Shown here piece by piece: positions 35,332 through 43,695 of a stretch of 64,000 nucleotides of DNA. Below the pieces are notes generated by a model. That model saw only the letters and a list, made by a program, of their open reading frames with translations, had not been told where the DNA came from and searched no databases. A program made the translations under genes and the position numbers. Each line of letters begins with the position of its first letter. Position 1 is the first letter of the stretch. Origin of the DNA: CAVTHW01 sp963734625 (lineage in GTDB: Bacteria; Acidobacteriota; Terriglobia; Bryobacterales; Bryobacteraceae); contig CAVTHW010000003.1 in NCBI GenBank assembly GCA_963734625.1, positions 1-64,000 on the forward strand. The letters run 5' to 3'.

Positions 35332-35901
35332 TTGATTAAACCACAAGCGACAATACTCTGGATTTCCTTGTTTGCAATAAGCGGGATCGTGTTTCTGCTT
35401 GACGGCTGTACAACGAAGAGGACGGAGCCGTCACCAGTTGAACGAGGGAAGTATCTCGTGATGGTTGGTGGCTGTGGAGATTGCCATTCACCCAAGGTCT
35501 TCACCGCCGCTGGTCCGGTCCCCGATATGGCCAGACAATTCTCCGGCAATCCGTCAAGTGTCAAACTTCCCGAGATACCCAAAGGTGTCCTCGGCCCGGC
35601 TCAATGGGGTGCAATCACCACCAACGACATGACTGCATGGGTGGGACCATGGGGGGTGAGCTTCTCGTATAATCTCACGCCGCATCCGACGACGGGAATT
35701 GGAAACTGGACCGAGGCATTGTTTATCCAATCACTCAGAACCGGCAAGTTCATGGGCACATCCCGCGATATGCTGCCACCGATGCCGTGGCAGAACATTG
35801 GAAAAATGACAGACGATGATCTCAAAGCGATCTTTGCCTATCTGAGGTCCCTGCCTCCAATAGACAACGAGATTCCAGCACCGCTTCCTCCGTCGCAATA
35901 G
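35332..35901 (+). CDS. Exported mono-haem cytochrome c
   Basis: 189 residues starting at TTG 35332, supported by AGAGGA about 6 nt upstream. The N-terminal hydrophobic segment ends LLDGC, a possible lipoprotein site (C26). One haem-binding CGDCH (about 48-52) and a likely axial Met in DMLPPMPW (about 146-153). The layout YLVMVGGCGDCHSP ... NLTPHPTTGIGNWT ... MPWQNIGKMTDDDLKAIFAY is that of c-type cytochromes linked to periplasmic dehydrogenases. No partner dehydrogenase is adjacent. Base use is more AT-rich than in the neighbours, which may point to transfer. Confidence 0.85.
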   Translation: MIKPQATILWISLFAISGIVFLLDGCTTKRTEPSPVERGKYLVMVGGCGDCHSPKVFTAAGPVPDMARQFSGNPSSVKLPEIPKGVLGPAQWGAITTNDMTAWVGPWGVSFSYNLTPHPTTGIGNWTEALFIQSLRTGKFMGTSRDMLPPMPWQNIGKMTDDDLKAIFAYLRSLPPIDNEIPAPLPPSQ

Positions 35902-35978
35902 TGAGAGATTGCATCGCGGTTGGGCTGCACACTGGTGGGGACTCCCGACGATGTGCATCGGCCGATCGGCGTATTCAC

Positions 35979-36455
35979 TCAGCCTCGCCGCGCTGCCTCG
36001 ATGGCGGCGATGTCGATCTTCTTCATCGTCATCATCGCCTCGAAAGCACGCTTTGCCTCACCGCCGCCAGCCGCAAGCGCATCGGTCAGCGCGCGCGGGG
36101 TGATCTGCCAGGAGAGGCCCCAGCGGTCCTTGCACCAACCGCACTCGCTTTCCGTGCCGCCATTGCCGACGATCGCGTTCCAGTAACGGTCCGTCTCTTC
36201 CTGATTCTCCGTCGCGATCTGGAAGGAGAAGGCCTCGGTGTGACTGAACGCCGGGCCGCCGTTGAGACCGAGACAGGGAATGCCCAGGACGGTGAACTCC
36301 ACCGTCAGCACATCGCCCTTCTTGCCGCCCGGATAGTCACTGGGAGCCTCGTGAACAGCGGTTACTTTACTATCCGGAAAGGTGACGGCGTAGAAGCGCG
36401 CCGCCTCATGCGCGTCTTTGTCGAACCAGAGGCAGATCGTGTTCTTTGGCTTCAT
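35979..36455 (-). CDS. VOC-superfamily PhnB-like protein
   Basis: 158 residues, cytoplasmic. Belongs to the PhnB / 3-demethylubiquinone-9 3-methyltransferase-like group of the vicinal oxygen chelate fold: NTICLWFDKDAHEAARFYAV at the start, GIPCLGLNGGPAFSHTEAFS in the middle, and CGWCKDRWGLSWQITPRAL near the end. No catalytic activity is established for most members, and the label methyltransferase is historical. The start is supported by AGGAG 9 nt upstream. It is a single gene. Confidence 0.85.
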   Translation of the reverse strand: MKPKNTICLWFDKDAHEAARFYAVTFPDSKVTAVHEAPSDYPGGKKGDVLTVEFTVLGIPCLGLNGGPAFSHTEAFSFQIATENQEETDRYWNAIVGNGGTESECGWCKDRWGLSWQITPRALTDALAAGGGEAKRAFEAMMTMKKIDIAAIEAARRG

Positions 36456-36637
36456 GTTCGTGAGCTCCTTATGCTCGATCAGGGCCAGTGCCGCGGTCTT
36501 TGCATCGGTCCGTATAAGTGACCCACCAGTTCATCTGCTGATCTGCTGCGGCCGGCGTCTCAAATTGGCCGCCACCCGTCCTGCCCTTCTAAATCATATC
36601 GCTGGCAGGGATCAAAGCGGCCGGGCCGCCCTGTCTC

Positions 36638-37096
36638 CTACTGTGCCGACTTGCACCTCTTCTTCTCTCGGCCCAGCAGCGTCATTTTCGCCGGGGCTGC
36701 GATCCCAGCCGCACGCAACTTCGCAATCCGGCTGATGAGCTTGACCGGAACCGGTTTGGTAAACGGGAAATGGACCGTCCCCTTTCGCAATTCATAGCCC
36801 CTGAGCTCATCTTCGAGCGCCGCGAAGAACGTCCCCGATGCGGCAAACAGCGAATAGTGTTCCTTGAAGCCGGCGAAGTACAGCATCGGCTTTCCATCCA
36901 GCTTGTATCCGGGCATGCGATACCCGATGCCCTCCACCGCGTCCGGAACGGCGCTCCTAATCGCGGCGCGCACCTGTTCGAGCTTCGGCCGCACCGCCTC
37001 GGGCTGCGTGGCAATGTACTCGTCAACCGACCTGGGAACGCTTTGTCTCATAGCCCTCATTCTATGTCTCGGCATGCGGTTCTTCGTCGCCGGCAT
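36638..37096 (-). CDS. DUF1801-family protein
   Basis: 152 residues, cytoplasmic. SVDEYIATQPEAVRPKLEQV, then AVEGIGYRMPGYKLDGKPML, YFAGFKEHYSLFAAS and TVHFPFTKPVP are the landmarks of DUF1801 (YdhG-like) proteins, a small alpha/beta fold of unknown function. The start is uncertain: ATG codons at 37096, 37060 and 37051 are all in frame; family members usually begin close to SVDEYI, which favours a later one. The basic C-terminus (GREKKRCKSAQ) is a little unusual. Single gene, same direction as the PhnB-like gene but 180 bases away. Confidence 0.8.
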   Translation of the reverse strand: MPATKNRMPRHRMRAMRQSVPRSVDEYIATQPEAVRPKLEQVRAAIRSAVPDAVEGIGYRMPGYKLDGKPMLYFAGFKEHYSLFAASGTFFAALEDELRGYELRKGTVHFPFTKPVPVKLISRIAKLRAAGIAAPAKMTLLGREKKRCKSAQ

Positions 37097-37236
37097 CTAT
37101 TCTGGCCCCCCACTTCCTCCGGCGATCCCTTCCACCATGCAGCCAGACCAGCCCGACCCAACTGAAAACGCAGCGTCAGCCTCCGGCGGTATCTAAGCCA
37201 GTCGCCACCTGTAAAACGTGCGCTACTTTGGCCGGT

Positions 37237-37265
37237 GTAGGGGCACGGCGCCGCCGTGCCCCTAC
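37237..37265. repeat. 29-bp perfect palindrome, copy 1
   Basis: Two 14-base arms (GTAGGGGCACGGCG and its complement) around a single base. An identical copy is at 43225-43253 and a degenerate one at 41416-41444. All three lie between genes. They look like a REP-type element or a common terminator. Confidence 0.75.
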
Positions 37266-37315
37266 TGGCGACAGGACTTTCACCACGGGCCGCTATGCGA
37301 GAATGAGGTCTGCTT

Positions 37316-37931
37316 ATGGTCGCGGACGGCATTTACTACGGCATCGCCCTGCTCGGCGGGCGGAGGCGTCGTTTCTTATCTGACGCACCCGCTCTACGGA
37401 GCGCCGTTGTATCTTCTCGCCGCGTTCTGCCTGTACTTCTTTCGGGATCCGGAGCGCGTCGTGCCCGGCGGACCGGTGGCCGTCTCCCCGGCCGATGGGA
37501 AGATCGTCGCCATCCGGCCCCAGGCGCCGGCGCTCACCCGGATCAGCATCTTTCTCAGTATCTTCGACGTCCACGTCAACCGCTCGCCCATCGCCGGCGC
37601 CATTCAGGATGTCACCTACCGCCGCGGGCGGTTTCTGGTCGCCAGCCGCGAAGCGGCCTCCTCGGAAAACGAGCAGAACATCGTCACCGTGGACGGCGGC
37701 GGCTCCCGCGTGGTCTTTAAGCAGATTGCCGGTCTTATCGCGCGGCGCATCGTCTTTCACAAGAAGCCCGGCGACGCGGTCCAAGCCGGCGAGCGCGTCG
37801 GCCTCATCAAGTTCGGTTCGCGCGTGGACGTTCTGCTAGGCCCTGAGTGGGAGATCCAGGTGCGCGAGGGCCAGCGGGTCAAGGCGGGCTCCGCCGTACT
37901 CGCGCGGCGGAAGGCGGCTTCCCATGACTAA
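37316..37931 (+). CDS. psd: Phosphatidylserine decarboxylase, one frameshift
   Basis: About 204 residues when repaired. Makes phosphatidylethanolamine from phosphatidylserine at the inner membrane; matures by self-cleavage at a Gly-Ser pair, here in IKFGSRVDVLLG near the C-terminus, as in the short Psd-like class. FFRDPERVVPGG, VSPADGKIVAI, IFLSIFDVHVNRSPIAG and ENEQNI are family motifs. The start MVADGIYYGIALL has GAGGT 6 nt upstream, but lies in another frame from the rest; one extra G in ggcgggcgga (37359-37364) explains it. pssA overlaps the stop by 8 bases, giving a PE synthesis pair. Confidence 0.85.
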
Positions 37932-38790
37932 GGCGCTCCCGGCGGATAGCCACCCCAAACGCGCCGCCTATGCCTTGCCGATGCTCTTCACCGCCGGCAA
38001 CTTGTTTCTCGGCTTTCTGGCGATCATAAAGTCCTTCCAGGGCGCGCTCGTCGCCGCTTCCGGGAACCTCGGCCACAATCCGAACTTCGAACTGGCGGCC
38101 CGGTCGATCGGCGTGGCGATTCTTCTCGACGGTCTGGATGGCCGGATCGCGCGCATGACGGGCACCACCAGCGAGTTCGGGCGGGAGATCGATTCGCTGG
38201 CCGACGTCATCAGCTTCGGCGTCGCGCCGGCCGTGCTGGCTCTGGCCTGGGGCGCTCAGTTTGTGGATGGCTCTTTCCCTCTCTTTTGGCGCGATCATGT
38301 GCGCCGGATCGGCTACTTCGTAGGCTTTCTGTTCCTCCTCTGCGGGGCGGTGCGCCTGGCTCGCTTCAATGTCCAAAGGAATCCGGTTCCCAAGAATCCC
38401 GGCAAGCCGGATCGCAAGTACTTTGTCGGATTGCCCATTCCGGCCGCCGCGGGCCTGGTTGCGGCGGTGGTCTACGCGGCGAATTCGGTCCCGATCGAGT
38501 CCTTGCCCTTGACCATCACCTGGCTGTCTACGCTGGCTCTGCTGAGCTTCCTGATGGTGAGCACCTGGCGGTATCGCAGCCTGAAAGACGTGCAGTTGCT
38601 CCGGCCGCGCTCGCCCCTCACCGTCATCGTCTGGGGCGCCCTGTTCTACCTCATCTGGAACTTTTCGCAACCCGTGCTCCTGGCTTTGGCCTGCGCCTAC
38701 GTGGCCAGCGGAATCGTGGTCCGGGTGGGCGGCGCCGCGCGCCGCTGGTTCCACCGGATGCACCCTGGACCGGAAAGGCAGATCGGCTAA
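37924..38790 (+). CDS. pssA: CDP-diacylglycerol-serine O-phosphatidyltransferase
   Basis: 288 residues, multi-pass membrane enzyme. Makes phosphatidylserine from CDP-diacylglycerol and serine, the substrate of the Psd encoded just before. The CDP-alcohol phosphotransferase motif is complete (D69, G70, D72, G73, A76, R77, G86, D90, D94). At least six hydrophobic helices are visible (for example 19-36, 60-70, 128-144, 160-178, 186-205, 216-250). It overlaps psd and is followed after 3 bases by the ASADH-like gene, so it is part of a tight rightward operon. Confidence 0.95.
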   Translation: MTKALPADSHPKRAAYALPMLFTAGNLFLGFLAIIKSFQGALVAASGNLGHNPNFELAARSIGVAILLDGLDGRIARMTGTTSEFGREIDSLADVISFGVAPAVLALAWGAQFVDGSFPLFWRDHVRRIGYFVGFLFLLCGAVRLARFNVQRNPVPKNPGKPDRKYFVGLPIPAAAGLVAAVVYAANSVPIESLPLTITWLSTLALLSFLMVSTWRYRSLKDVQLLRPRSPLTVIVWGALFYLIWNFSQPVLLALACAYVASGIVVRVGGAARRWFHRMHPGPERQIG

Positions 38791-38793
38791 CTC

Positions 38794-39819
38794 ATGCGGA
38801 ATCCCGGCACGGTTTCGGTTGTCGGAGGCGATTCACTTCTCGCCAAGGAACTCCGCGACGTCCTCGCCCAACAGCGCTTCCCCGCCAGGATCAACCTGGT
38901 CGGAGTGGACGAAGAGGGCATTGTCCTGACCGAGCAGGACGGCGAGCCCGCCATCCTCACGCCTCTGGATGAGGAGAATCTGCTGTCTTCGCGGCTGGTC
39001 TTTCTGGCCGGCACGGCGAGTTCCAGCCGGATCGCGCTGGCGATCGCGGCGCAGTCGTCCACTCCCCCAGCCATCGTCGACCTTACCTACGCCGCCGAGG
39101 ACGAGGTCTCAGCCCGGCTTCGCGCTCCGATGGCCGAGCCGCCGGGGTACGCCGCCCCCGCCGGATCGCTGCATGTCATCGCTCACCCCGCCGCTGTCAT
39201 GCTGGCTTTGCTGCTGGCGCGCATGGCCTCCAAGTTCCCCATCCGGCGCTCGACGGCGCATGTCTTCGAGCCGGTCAGCGAGCTCGGCCAACCCGGGCTG
39301 GAGGAACTGCGGCGGCAGACCGTCAACTTGCTGAGCTTCCAGCCCATGCCCAAAGATGTATTCGACGCGCAGTTGGCATTCACCCTGCTCGCCAGATACG
39401 GCGACGACGCGCCGCAAGCTCTGGAATCCATCGAACTGCGGATCGAGCGGCATCTCGCCAGCTTGCTGGCCTCCTTGGGCCCGGCGCCCATGCCGTCGCT
39501 GCGCCTGGTTCAGGCGCCCGTCTTTCACGGCCACAGCATTTCGCTGCACGTGGAGTTCGACGCCAGGCCGGACCTGAAGGCGCTGGCCTCGGTGCTGGCC
39601 TCGGCCGACATCGATGTGCGCGGCGAAGACCTGGAGCCGCCCAATAACGTGAGCGTCGCCGGGCAGAGCGGTATCGCCGTGGGCGCCATCTCCGCCGACC
39701 GCAACAACCCGAACGCTTGCTGGCTCTGGGCGGCGGCTGACAATTTCCGGCTGATGGCGGACAACGCGCTGGCCGTGGCTCTGCCGCTGCTCGAGCCCGC
39801 GCCGGACGAGGGACGATGA
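38794..39819 (+). CDS. Aspartate-semialdehyde dehydrogenase-like protein lacking the catalytic Cys
   Basis: 341 residues. The N-terminal Rossmann part (VSVVGGDSLLAKELRDVL) and C-terminal dimerisation part (PVFHGHSISLHVEFDA about 243-258; GIAVGAISADRNNPNACWLW about 290-309) follow aspartate-semialdehyde dehydrogenase. The active-site segment, normally NCST with the nucleophilic Cys, reads HPAAVMLALLL (about 129-139), so Cys is replaced and the phosphate-binding Arg region is altered. It is therefore probably not a working dehydrogenase, but a paralogue with a new role. It sits between pssA and lptE in an envelope operon, with ATGA overlap to lptE. Confidence 0.8.
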   Translation: MRNPGTVSVVGGDSLLAKELRDVLAQQRFPARINLVGVDEEGIVLTEQDGEPAILTPLDEENLLSSRLVFLAGTASSSRIALAIAAQSSTPPAIVDLTYAAEDEVSARLRAPMAEPPGYAAPAGSLHVIAHPAAVMLALLLARMASKFPIRRSTAHVFEPVSELGQPGLEELRRQTVNLLSFQPMPKDVFDAQLAFTLLARYGDDAPQALESIELRIERHLASLLASLGPAPMPSLRLVQAPVFHGHSISLHVEFDARPDLKALASVLASADIDVRGEDLEPPNNVSVAGQSGIAVGAISADRNNPNACWLWAAADNFRLMADNALAVALPLLEPAPDEGR

Positions 39820-40334
39820 GGCGGACTCTGGCGGCTTTGGTTCTCGCAGCGGCCCTGCTCGCCGGCTGCGGCTACCGTCCCGCGGGGCGCGGCGATGCGC
39901 TGCCGAAGAGCGTCCGCACCATCGCCATCCCCGCCTTCGCCAACGCGACCATGCGTTACAAGCTCACCGAGTCTCTGCCCGCGGCGATCACTCGGGAGTT
40001 TCTGGCTCGCACTCGCTACCGGGTGGTGGAGGACGCTGGCTCGGCCGACGCCGTCTTGCAGGGCGATCTCACAAGATACGTTGCTTATCCCACCACCCTC
40101 GACCCCAGTACGGGCCGCGCCAGCGCCGCGCAATTGAGCGTGTTTCTCAATATCACCCTGCGGGAGCGCGCCACCGGCACGATACTGTTCTCGCGGAAGG
40201 ACCTGGAACTCAGAGAGCGCTACGAGGTCAGCATCGATCCCCAGGCCTACTTCGACGAGAGCGGCCCCGCCCTCGACCGGCTCAGCCAGGATCTCGCGAG
40301 AACCATTGTCAGCGCGGTGCTGGAGAAATTCTGA
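39816..40334 (+). CDS. lptE: LPS-assembly lipoprotein LptE
   Basis: 172 residues. Lipobox LLAGC (C18) after a short signal; outer-membrane lipoprotein predicted. The domain GYRPAGRG, LPKSVRTIAIPAFANAT, YKLTESLPAAITREFLARTR, AQLSVFLNITLRER and LSQDLARTIVSAVLEKF matches LptE, the plug partner of LptD in LPS export. LptD is not in the window. It overlaps the ASADH-like gene (ATGA) and is followed after 4 bases by holA, the usual lptE-holA order seen in many bacteria. Confidence 0.92.
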   Translation: MRRTLAALVLAAALLAGCGYRPAGRGDALPKSVRTIAIPAFANATMRYKLTESLPAAITREFLARTRYRVVEDAGSADAVLQGDLTRYVAYPTTLDPSTGRASAAQLSVFLNITLRERATGTILFSRKDLELRERYEVSIDPQAYFDESGPALDRLSQDLARTIVSAVLEKF

Positions 40335-40338
40335 AACC

Positions 40339-41370
40339 GTGACCCCCGACCAATTCCTCTCCCAGATCGAGCGCCAGGAGCCGGCTCCGGCCTACCTGTT
40401 TCTCGGTCCCGAACCCTACCGCCGGATGCTCTGCCGCCGGGCCCTGGCAGCCGGCTTCCTGTCCGGCGAGGATCCGGAGCAGGCGCTGGCCAGCTTCGAT
40501 CTCCAGGAGACTTCGCTCAGCGCCGTTCTGGACGACGCCAGTTCGCTCTCGCTGTTCGCGCCGAAACGCCTGGTCTGGGCCTCCAATGCCGAGGCCGCGC
40601 TGCCTCGCGGAGTGGCCGCGGATCCACCCGCTCTCCTTGCGGACTACGTGAAACGTCCCGCTCCGGGCGTGGTCCTGGTGCTGGATGTCACCCGCTACGA
40701 CATGGAAGGCGAGGACAAGACCAAGCTCGAGCGCGTCCGCAAGTTCTACTCCGCGGTCCCGGCCGAGGTTGAGTTTCCGCGCTACTCCGCCGCCGAGGCG
40801 CGCCGCCTGGCCGTGGACCTGGCCAAAGCGGCCGGCCTCCGGCTGGACCGGGACGCAGTGGAGCTGCTGGTGGAGTCCCTGGGTTCGAATGCGCTTCGGA
40901 TCAAGACCGAAATCGACAAGCTGGCGCTATACGCCGGATCGAGCAAGACCGTCGGCGCGCGCGATCTGGCGATGCTGGTGCCGGATTCGAGCGCCTCGAC
41001 CATCTTCATTCTGGTGGACGCCCTGGGACGGCGCGACCGCCTGCGCGCCCTGAGCCTGCTCGACACGCTGACCCGGCAGGGCGAGTACATGCCGCTGGCC
41101 CTCAACTTTCTGGCCACGCTCCTGCGTCTGGCGCTGGCCGCTAAAGAGAGTGGGTTGCGCGGCGCGCAGCAGATCCAGCAGGCGCTCTCCAAACCGGGAC
41201 GGCCGGTCTGGCGCTCCCGCGCCGAGCAGATCCACCAGGCCGCCACGCTCTTCACCAAGCGCCAACTGGAGACGGCCCTGAAGCGGATCTACCTCGCCGA
41301 CAAGGGCCTCCGCGACGCCCGGCCCGACGACCGCATCGTCATGGAGACCTTCATCCTGGGACTGGAGTGA
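40339..41370 (+). CDS. holA: DNA polymerase III subunit delta
   Basis: 343 residues from GTG 40339. Clamp-loader subunit that opens the beta clamp. N-terminal AAA+-like domain (PAYLFLGPEPYRRMLCRRAL; no functional Walker A, as expected for delta), central LVLDVTRYDMEGEDKTKL, SNALRIKTEIDKLALYAG and the C-terminal collar domain (TIFILVDALGRRDRLRAL, QLETALKRIYLADKGLR). The start directly follows lptE, and the pairing lptE-holA is common. Cytoplasmic. No irregularity seen. Confidence 0.93.
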   Translation: MTPDQFLSQIERQEPAPAYLFLGPEPYRRMLCRRALAAGFLSGEDPEQALASFDLQETSLSAVLDDASSLSLFAPKRLVWASNAEAALPRGVAADPPALLADYVKRPAPGVVLVLDVTRYDMEGEDKTKLERVRKFYSAVPAEVEFPRYSAAEARRLAVDLAKAAGLRLDRDAVELLVESLGSNALRIKTEIDKLALYAGSSKTVGARDLAMLVPDSSASTIFILVDALGRRDRLRALSLLDTLTRQGEYMPLALNFLATLLRLALAAKESGLRGAQQIQQALSKPGRPVWRSRAEQIHQAATLFTKRQLETALKRIYLADKGLRDARPDDRIVMETFILGLE

Positions 41371-41415
41371 CGAATTTCAGCCTGGCGACCCACTCTACAA
41401 CGGATCCCACGTCCG

Positions 41416-41444
41416 GTAGGGGCACGGCGGCGCCGTGCCTGCAC
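41416..41444. repeat. 29-bp palindrome-like repeat, degenerate copy
   Basis: Matches the 29-bp palindromes at 37237 and 43225 in the left arm (GTAGGGGCACGGC) but has changes in the centre and right arm. It is directly followed by the 24-bp repeat, so two repeat types are combined after holA. Confidence 0.65.
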
Positions 41445-41446
41445 TG

Positions 41447-41470
41447 AACCGCGACCGACAGGGAGCGGTC
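41447..41470. repeat. 24-bp interspersed repeat, copy 2
   Basis: Same unit as 32689-32712 with one internal change (gaccgacaggga) and the last base different. It ends right at the stop of the TIM-barrel gene. Confidence 0.6.
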
Positions 41471-42319
41471 TCAGAAACTCAGCGTCTTTAGATAGCTGTA
41501 GCTCTCACGGAGTGAAGCGAGCGGATCGCCTGGGGTTTGGTCCTGCTCCACAAAGTAGTGTTTGACCCCGACCCGGGCGGCCGCCGCCAGCACCGCGGGA
41601 ATTGGGATCACGCCGTTGCCCACTTCCCGGAAGGCCTCTTTCGGTACGGTCTCTGTGTACCGCTTTTCAATGCCTCCCGCGACGTTCTTCAGGTGCAGCA
41701 GCGCAACCCGGCTTCCGTACTTCTCCAGAACGCTGACCGGGTTCAAGCCCGCCACCTGCGCCCACATGATGTCCAGCTCCAGGCCCACCAGCTTCGGGTC
41801 GGCCCCCTGGAACAACAAGTCGAGCAGAGTCCCGTTTCCAGAAGGTTCAAAATCGAAGGCGTGATTGTGGTAGCACAATTGCATCCCCAACTTCTGGGCC
41901 ATCTCGCCGGCCTTGCTCAGCGTCTCGCCCAGCCGGCGCATCATGTCCGCGCCGCCCCTGTCGGCCGGGGCCACGTATGGACAAACCACGTACTCGACGC
42001 CCCGCGTCTTGGCATCGGCGAGCGCGGCCGGCAGTTGGCTCTGGTTGCGTATGAACAGGGCCGAGTCGAGATGCAGGCTGACCGGCTTTAGCGAGGTCTG
42101 CTTGAGAGCCGCTGAGACCCGGTCCAGACTGTCGGTGGTGAGTTCGACTTCCCGGTAGCCGATCGTCTCCAACGCGCGCAAAGTCCCGAGCGGATCTTTC
42201 GGCAAAACTGTTCGCAGCGTGTATAGCTGCGCACCGACGACTTCCAGCGTTCGTGCGAATGACGGAATCGCGGTTGCGGCGGCTAAACCTAAGAATGTCC
42301 GGCGGCCAATAGGTTGCAT
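41471..42319 (-). CDS. Tat-exported sugar phosphate isomerase/epimerase-like TIM barrel
   Basis: 282 residues from the ATG at 42319, chosen because it starts a Tat-type signal (MQPIGRRTFLGLAAATAIPS). The rest is a xylose-isomerase-like TIM barrel: VGAQLYTLRTVLPKDPLGTL, LETIGYREVELT, LHLDSALF, LCYHNHAFDFEP and LVGLELDIMWAQVAG, with Glu, His and Asp residues positioned to bind a divalent metal. Proteins of this sort act on sugars in the periplasm in acidobacteria and planctomycetes; the substrate is unknown. Single gene, next to repeat elements. Confidence 0.85.
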   Translation of the reverse strand: MQPIGRRTFLGLAAATAIPSFARTLEVVGAQLYTLRTVLPKDPLGTLRALETIGYREVELTTDSLDRVSAALKQTSLKPVSLHLDSALFIRNQSQLPAALADAKTRGVEYVVCPYVAPADRGGADMMRRLGETLSKAGEMAQKLGMQLCYHNHAFDFEPSGNGTLLDLLFQGADPKLVGLELDIMWAQVAGLNPVSVLEKYGSRVALLHLKNVAGGIEKRYTETVPKEAFREVGNGVIPIPAVLAAAARVGVKHYFVEQDQTPGDPLASLRESYSYLKTLSF

Positions 42320-42462
42320 TGTTATATGATATAGCGCCGCGGGCCGGTCACGCCGGCCGGCAATAAATATTTTCCTCCGCAACCTCCTGTGCCGCTGGAG
42401 CTTAGCGCTTGCACCCGCGCCCGCAGTCGAGGCGCTCTGCTCGCCGGCAGAAGATTGATCCG

Positions 42463-42468
42463 TATAAT
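42463..42468 (+). promoter_or_regulatory. Possible -10 element with inverted repeat
   Basis: TATAAT overlaps an inverted repeat ATTGAT/ATCAAT (42454-42472), about 36 bases before the ATG at 42504. The repeat could be an operator at the promoter of the unknown gene. No clear -35 box. Confidence 0.4.
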
Positions 42469-42503
42469 CAATCGGCTACTGGTTCTCGTCGCCGAGGAAA
42501 CCC

Positions 42504-43187
42504 ATGTCAATCGCTGTGCTGGCCGAGTTGCTGACGGAGCCTACGGGCGAAGCCTGGCTCCAGGCGCCCGGTGAGCGCGATGCCGCGTTTCGCGACGTAT
42601 ATCCTCGGGTCTCGGTAGCGGTGCAGCGGTCGCTGCGCACCTGGCTCCCCCGCATGTTCTTCACCAGTCTGGAGCGCTATAGGACTCTGGAGACGGCGTT
42701 TCCACTGTTGGTTTACAGTAGCAGCCGGCCCTACGTTGGCGGGTCCAAGTACGACTTCACCTACGACATATTGAGCGAGGCCAGCATGGCGCTGTTCTTT
42801 CGCCGGGTCTCCCGCCAGCTACCCAAGCAATTGAGCCGCGTCCATGCCGTTCTGCGGCACGCGGGCGACAAGTCGACCGCGGTTCATTACCATCCGGCAC
42901 GGGCCGAGGAAGTGCTTCGTGCAGTCCAGGCCAAGCCCAGGTTATTGCTCGGACTCCTCGCCGCCGAGGCTTTTCTGGTTAACGCTTTCGTGATCTTGGG
43001 GTGCGGCATGCGCGAGGCCGGCCAGCAGGACGGCGGCGCGGGCCGAAGGCGGGTCGCGGCAGTGGCGTCGGCCTTCGCCAGGCCGGTCGGCAGGAGGCTA
43101 AACCGGCTTTATGCGGGCTGCGGGTTTCCGGGACTGGGGGTGTTGCTCCTGCAGGAGGCCACCCGCGCACTTATCGGAAACCGCTGA
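42504..43187 (+). CDS. Protein of unknown function, 227 residues
   Basis: ATG at 42504 with GAGGA 6 nt upstream, so the start is well supported. I do not recognise a family. Charged, mostly helical N-terminal half (DAAFRDVYPRVSVAVQRSLR ... FFRRVSRQLPKQLSRVHAVL); two moderately hydrophobic stretches (about 145-170, LLLGLLAAEAFLVNAFVILG, and near the C-terminus, GLGVLLLQEATRAL) may be buried or membrane-associated. Arg and Lys are frequent throughout. It stands alone between two repeat-bearing spacers and its promoter carries an inverted repeat. Confidence 0.55.
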   Translation: MSIAVLAELLTEPTGEAWLQAPGERDAAFRDVYPRVSVAVQRSLRTWLPRMFFTSLERYRTLETAFPLLVYSSSRPYVGGSKYDFTYDILSEASMALFFRRVSRQLPKQLSRVHAVLRHAGDKSTAVHYHPARAEEVLRAVQAKPRLLLGLLAAEAFLVNAFVILGCGMREAGQQDGGAGRRRVAAVASAFARPVGRRLNRLYAGCGFPGLGVLLLQEATRALIGNR

Positions 43188-43224
43188 CCGGGTGCGAATT
43201 TTCGCCCGAGCAGCCACTTATAAC

Positions 43225-43253
43225 GTAGGGGCACGGCGCCGCCGTGCCCCTAC
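43225..43253. repeat. 29-bp perfect palindrome, copy 2
   Basis: Identical to the palindrome at 37237-37265. It lies between the unknown gene and the BON-domain gene, just before the AAGGAG ribosome site of the latter. Confidence 0.75.
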
Positions 43254-43266
43254 TAAGGAGCGGAAA

Positions 43267-43651
43267 TTGCGCTGCCGATATAGACTGCTTACGCTTGCTG
43301 GCGGCCGCACTGTTGACGGCCGCGGCGCAGAACCAAACGCCCGCCAAGGCGCCCGGCAAGACCGCGTTGAACGACGCCGCCCTGGAGAAATCGATCGCCG
43401 AACGATTTGCCCGGTCGAAGTGCGCGGAGGACAAGTTCACGGTGCGGGTGCAGGGTGGCGTGGCCACCATTGAGGGAAAGACTGAGGTGGTGCAGCGCAA
43501 GGCCGCGGCCACCCGGATGGCGCGCACAGCCGGCGCCAGCAAGGTGGTCAACAAGGTGCAAGTCAGCCAGGTCGCGCGCGATAAGGCCTCGGCCAATCTC
43601 GAGACCGGCCGGCGCCGGGCGCAGGTGAAGCGCAGCGATGCCCCCCGTTAG
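43267..43651 (+). CDS. Exported BON-domain protein, probable frameshift near the start
   Basis: About 127 residues. BON domain at the centre: KSIAERFARSKCAEDKFTVR, VQGGVATIEGKTEVVQRKAA, KVVNKVQVSQVA. BON domains bind phospholipids or stabilise outer-membrane proteins. A TTG at 43267 has AAGGAG 7 nt upstream and would give MRCRYRLLT, while the signal-like stretch LLAAALLTAAAQ is in the next frame; one extra base near 43297 reconciles the two. If there is no error, the frame would instead open at GTG 43244, inside the palindrome, which is less likely. Confidence 0.65.
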
Positions 43652-43695
43652 CTGCGTGATAGAATTGGGGATTCCAGGCCAAGGACCGGATCCCC

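Noticed and set aside
35109..35582. A 157-codon minus-strand frame overlapping the cytochrome gene
   Set aside because: Antisense of the CGDCH cytochrome; no recognisable domain.
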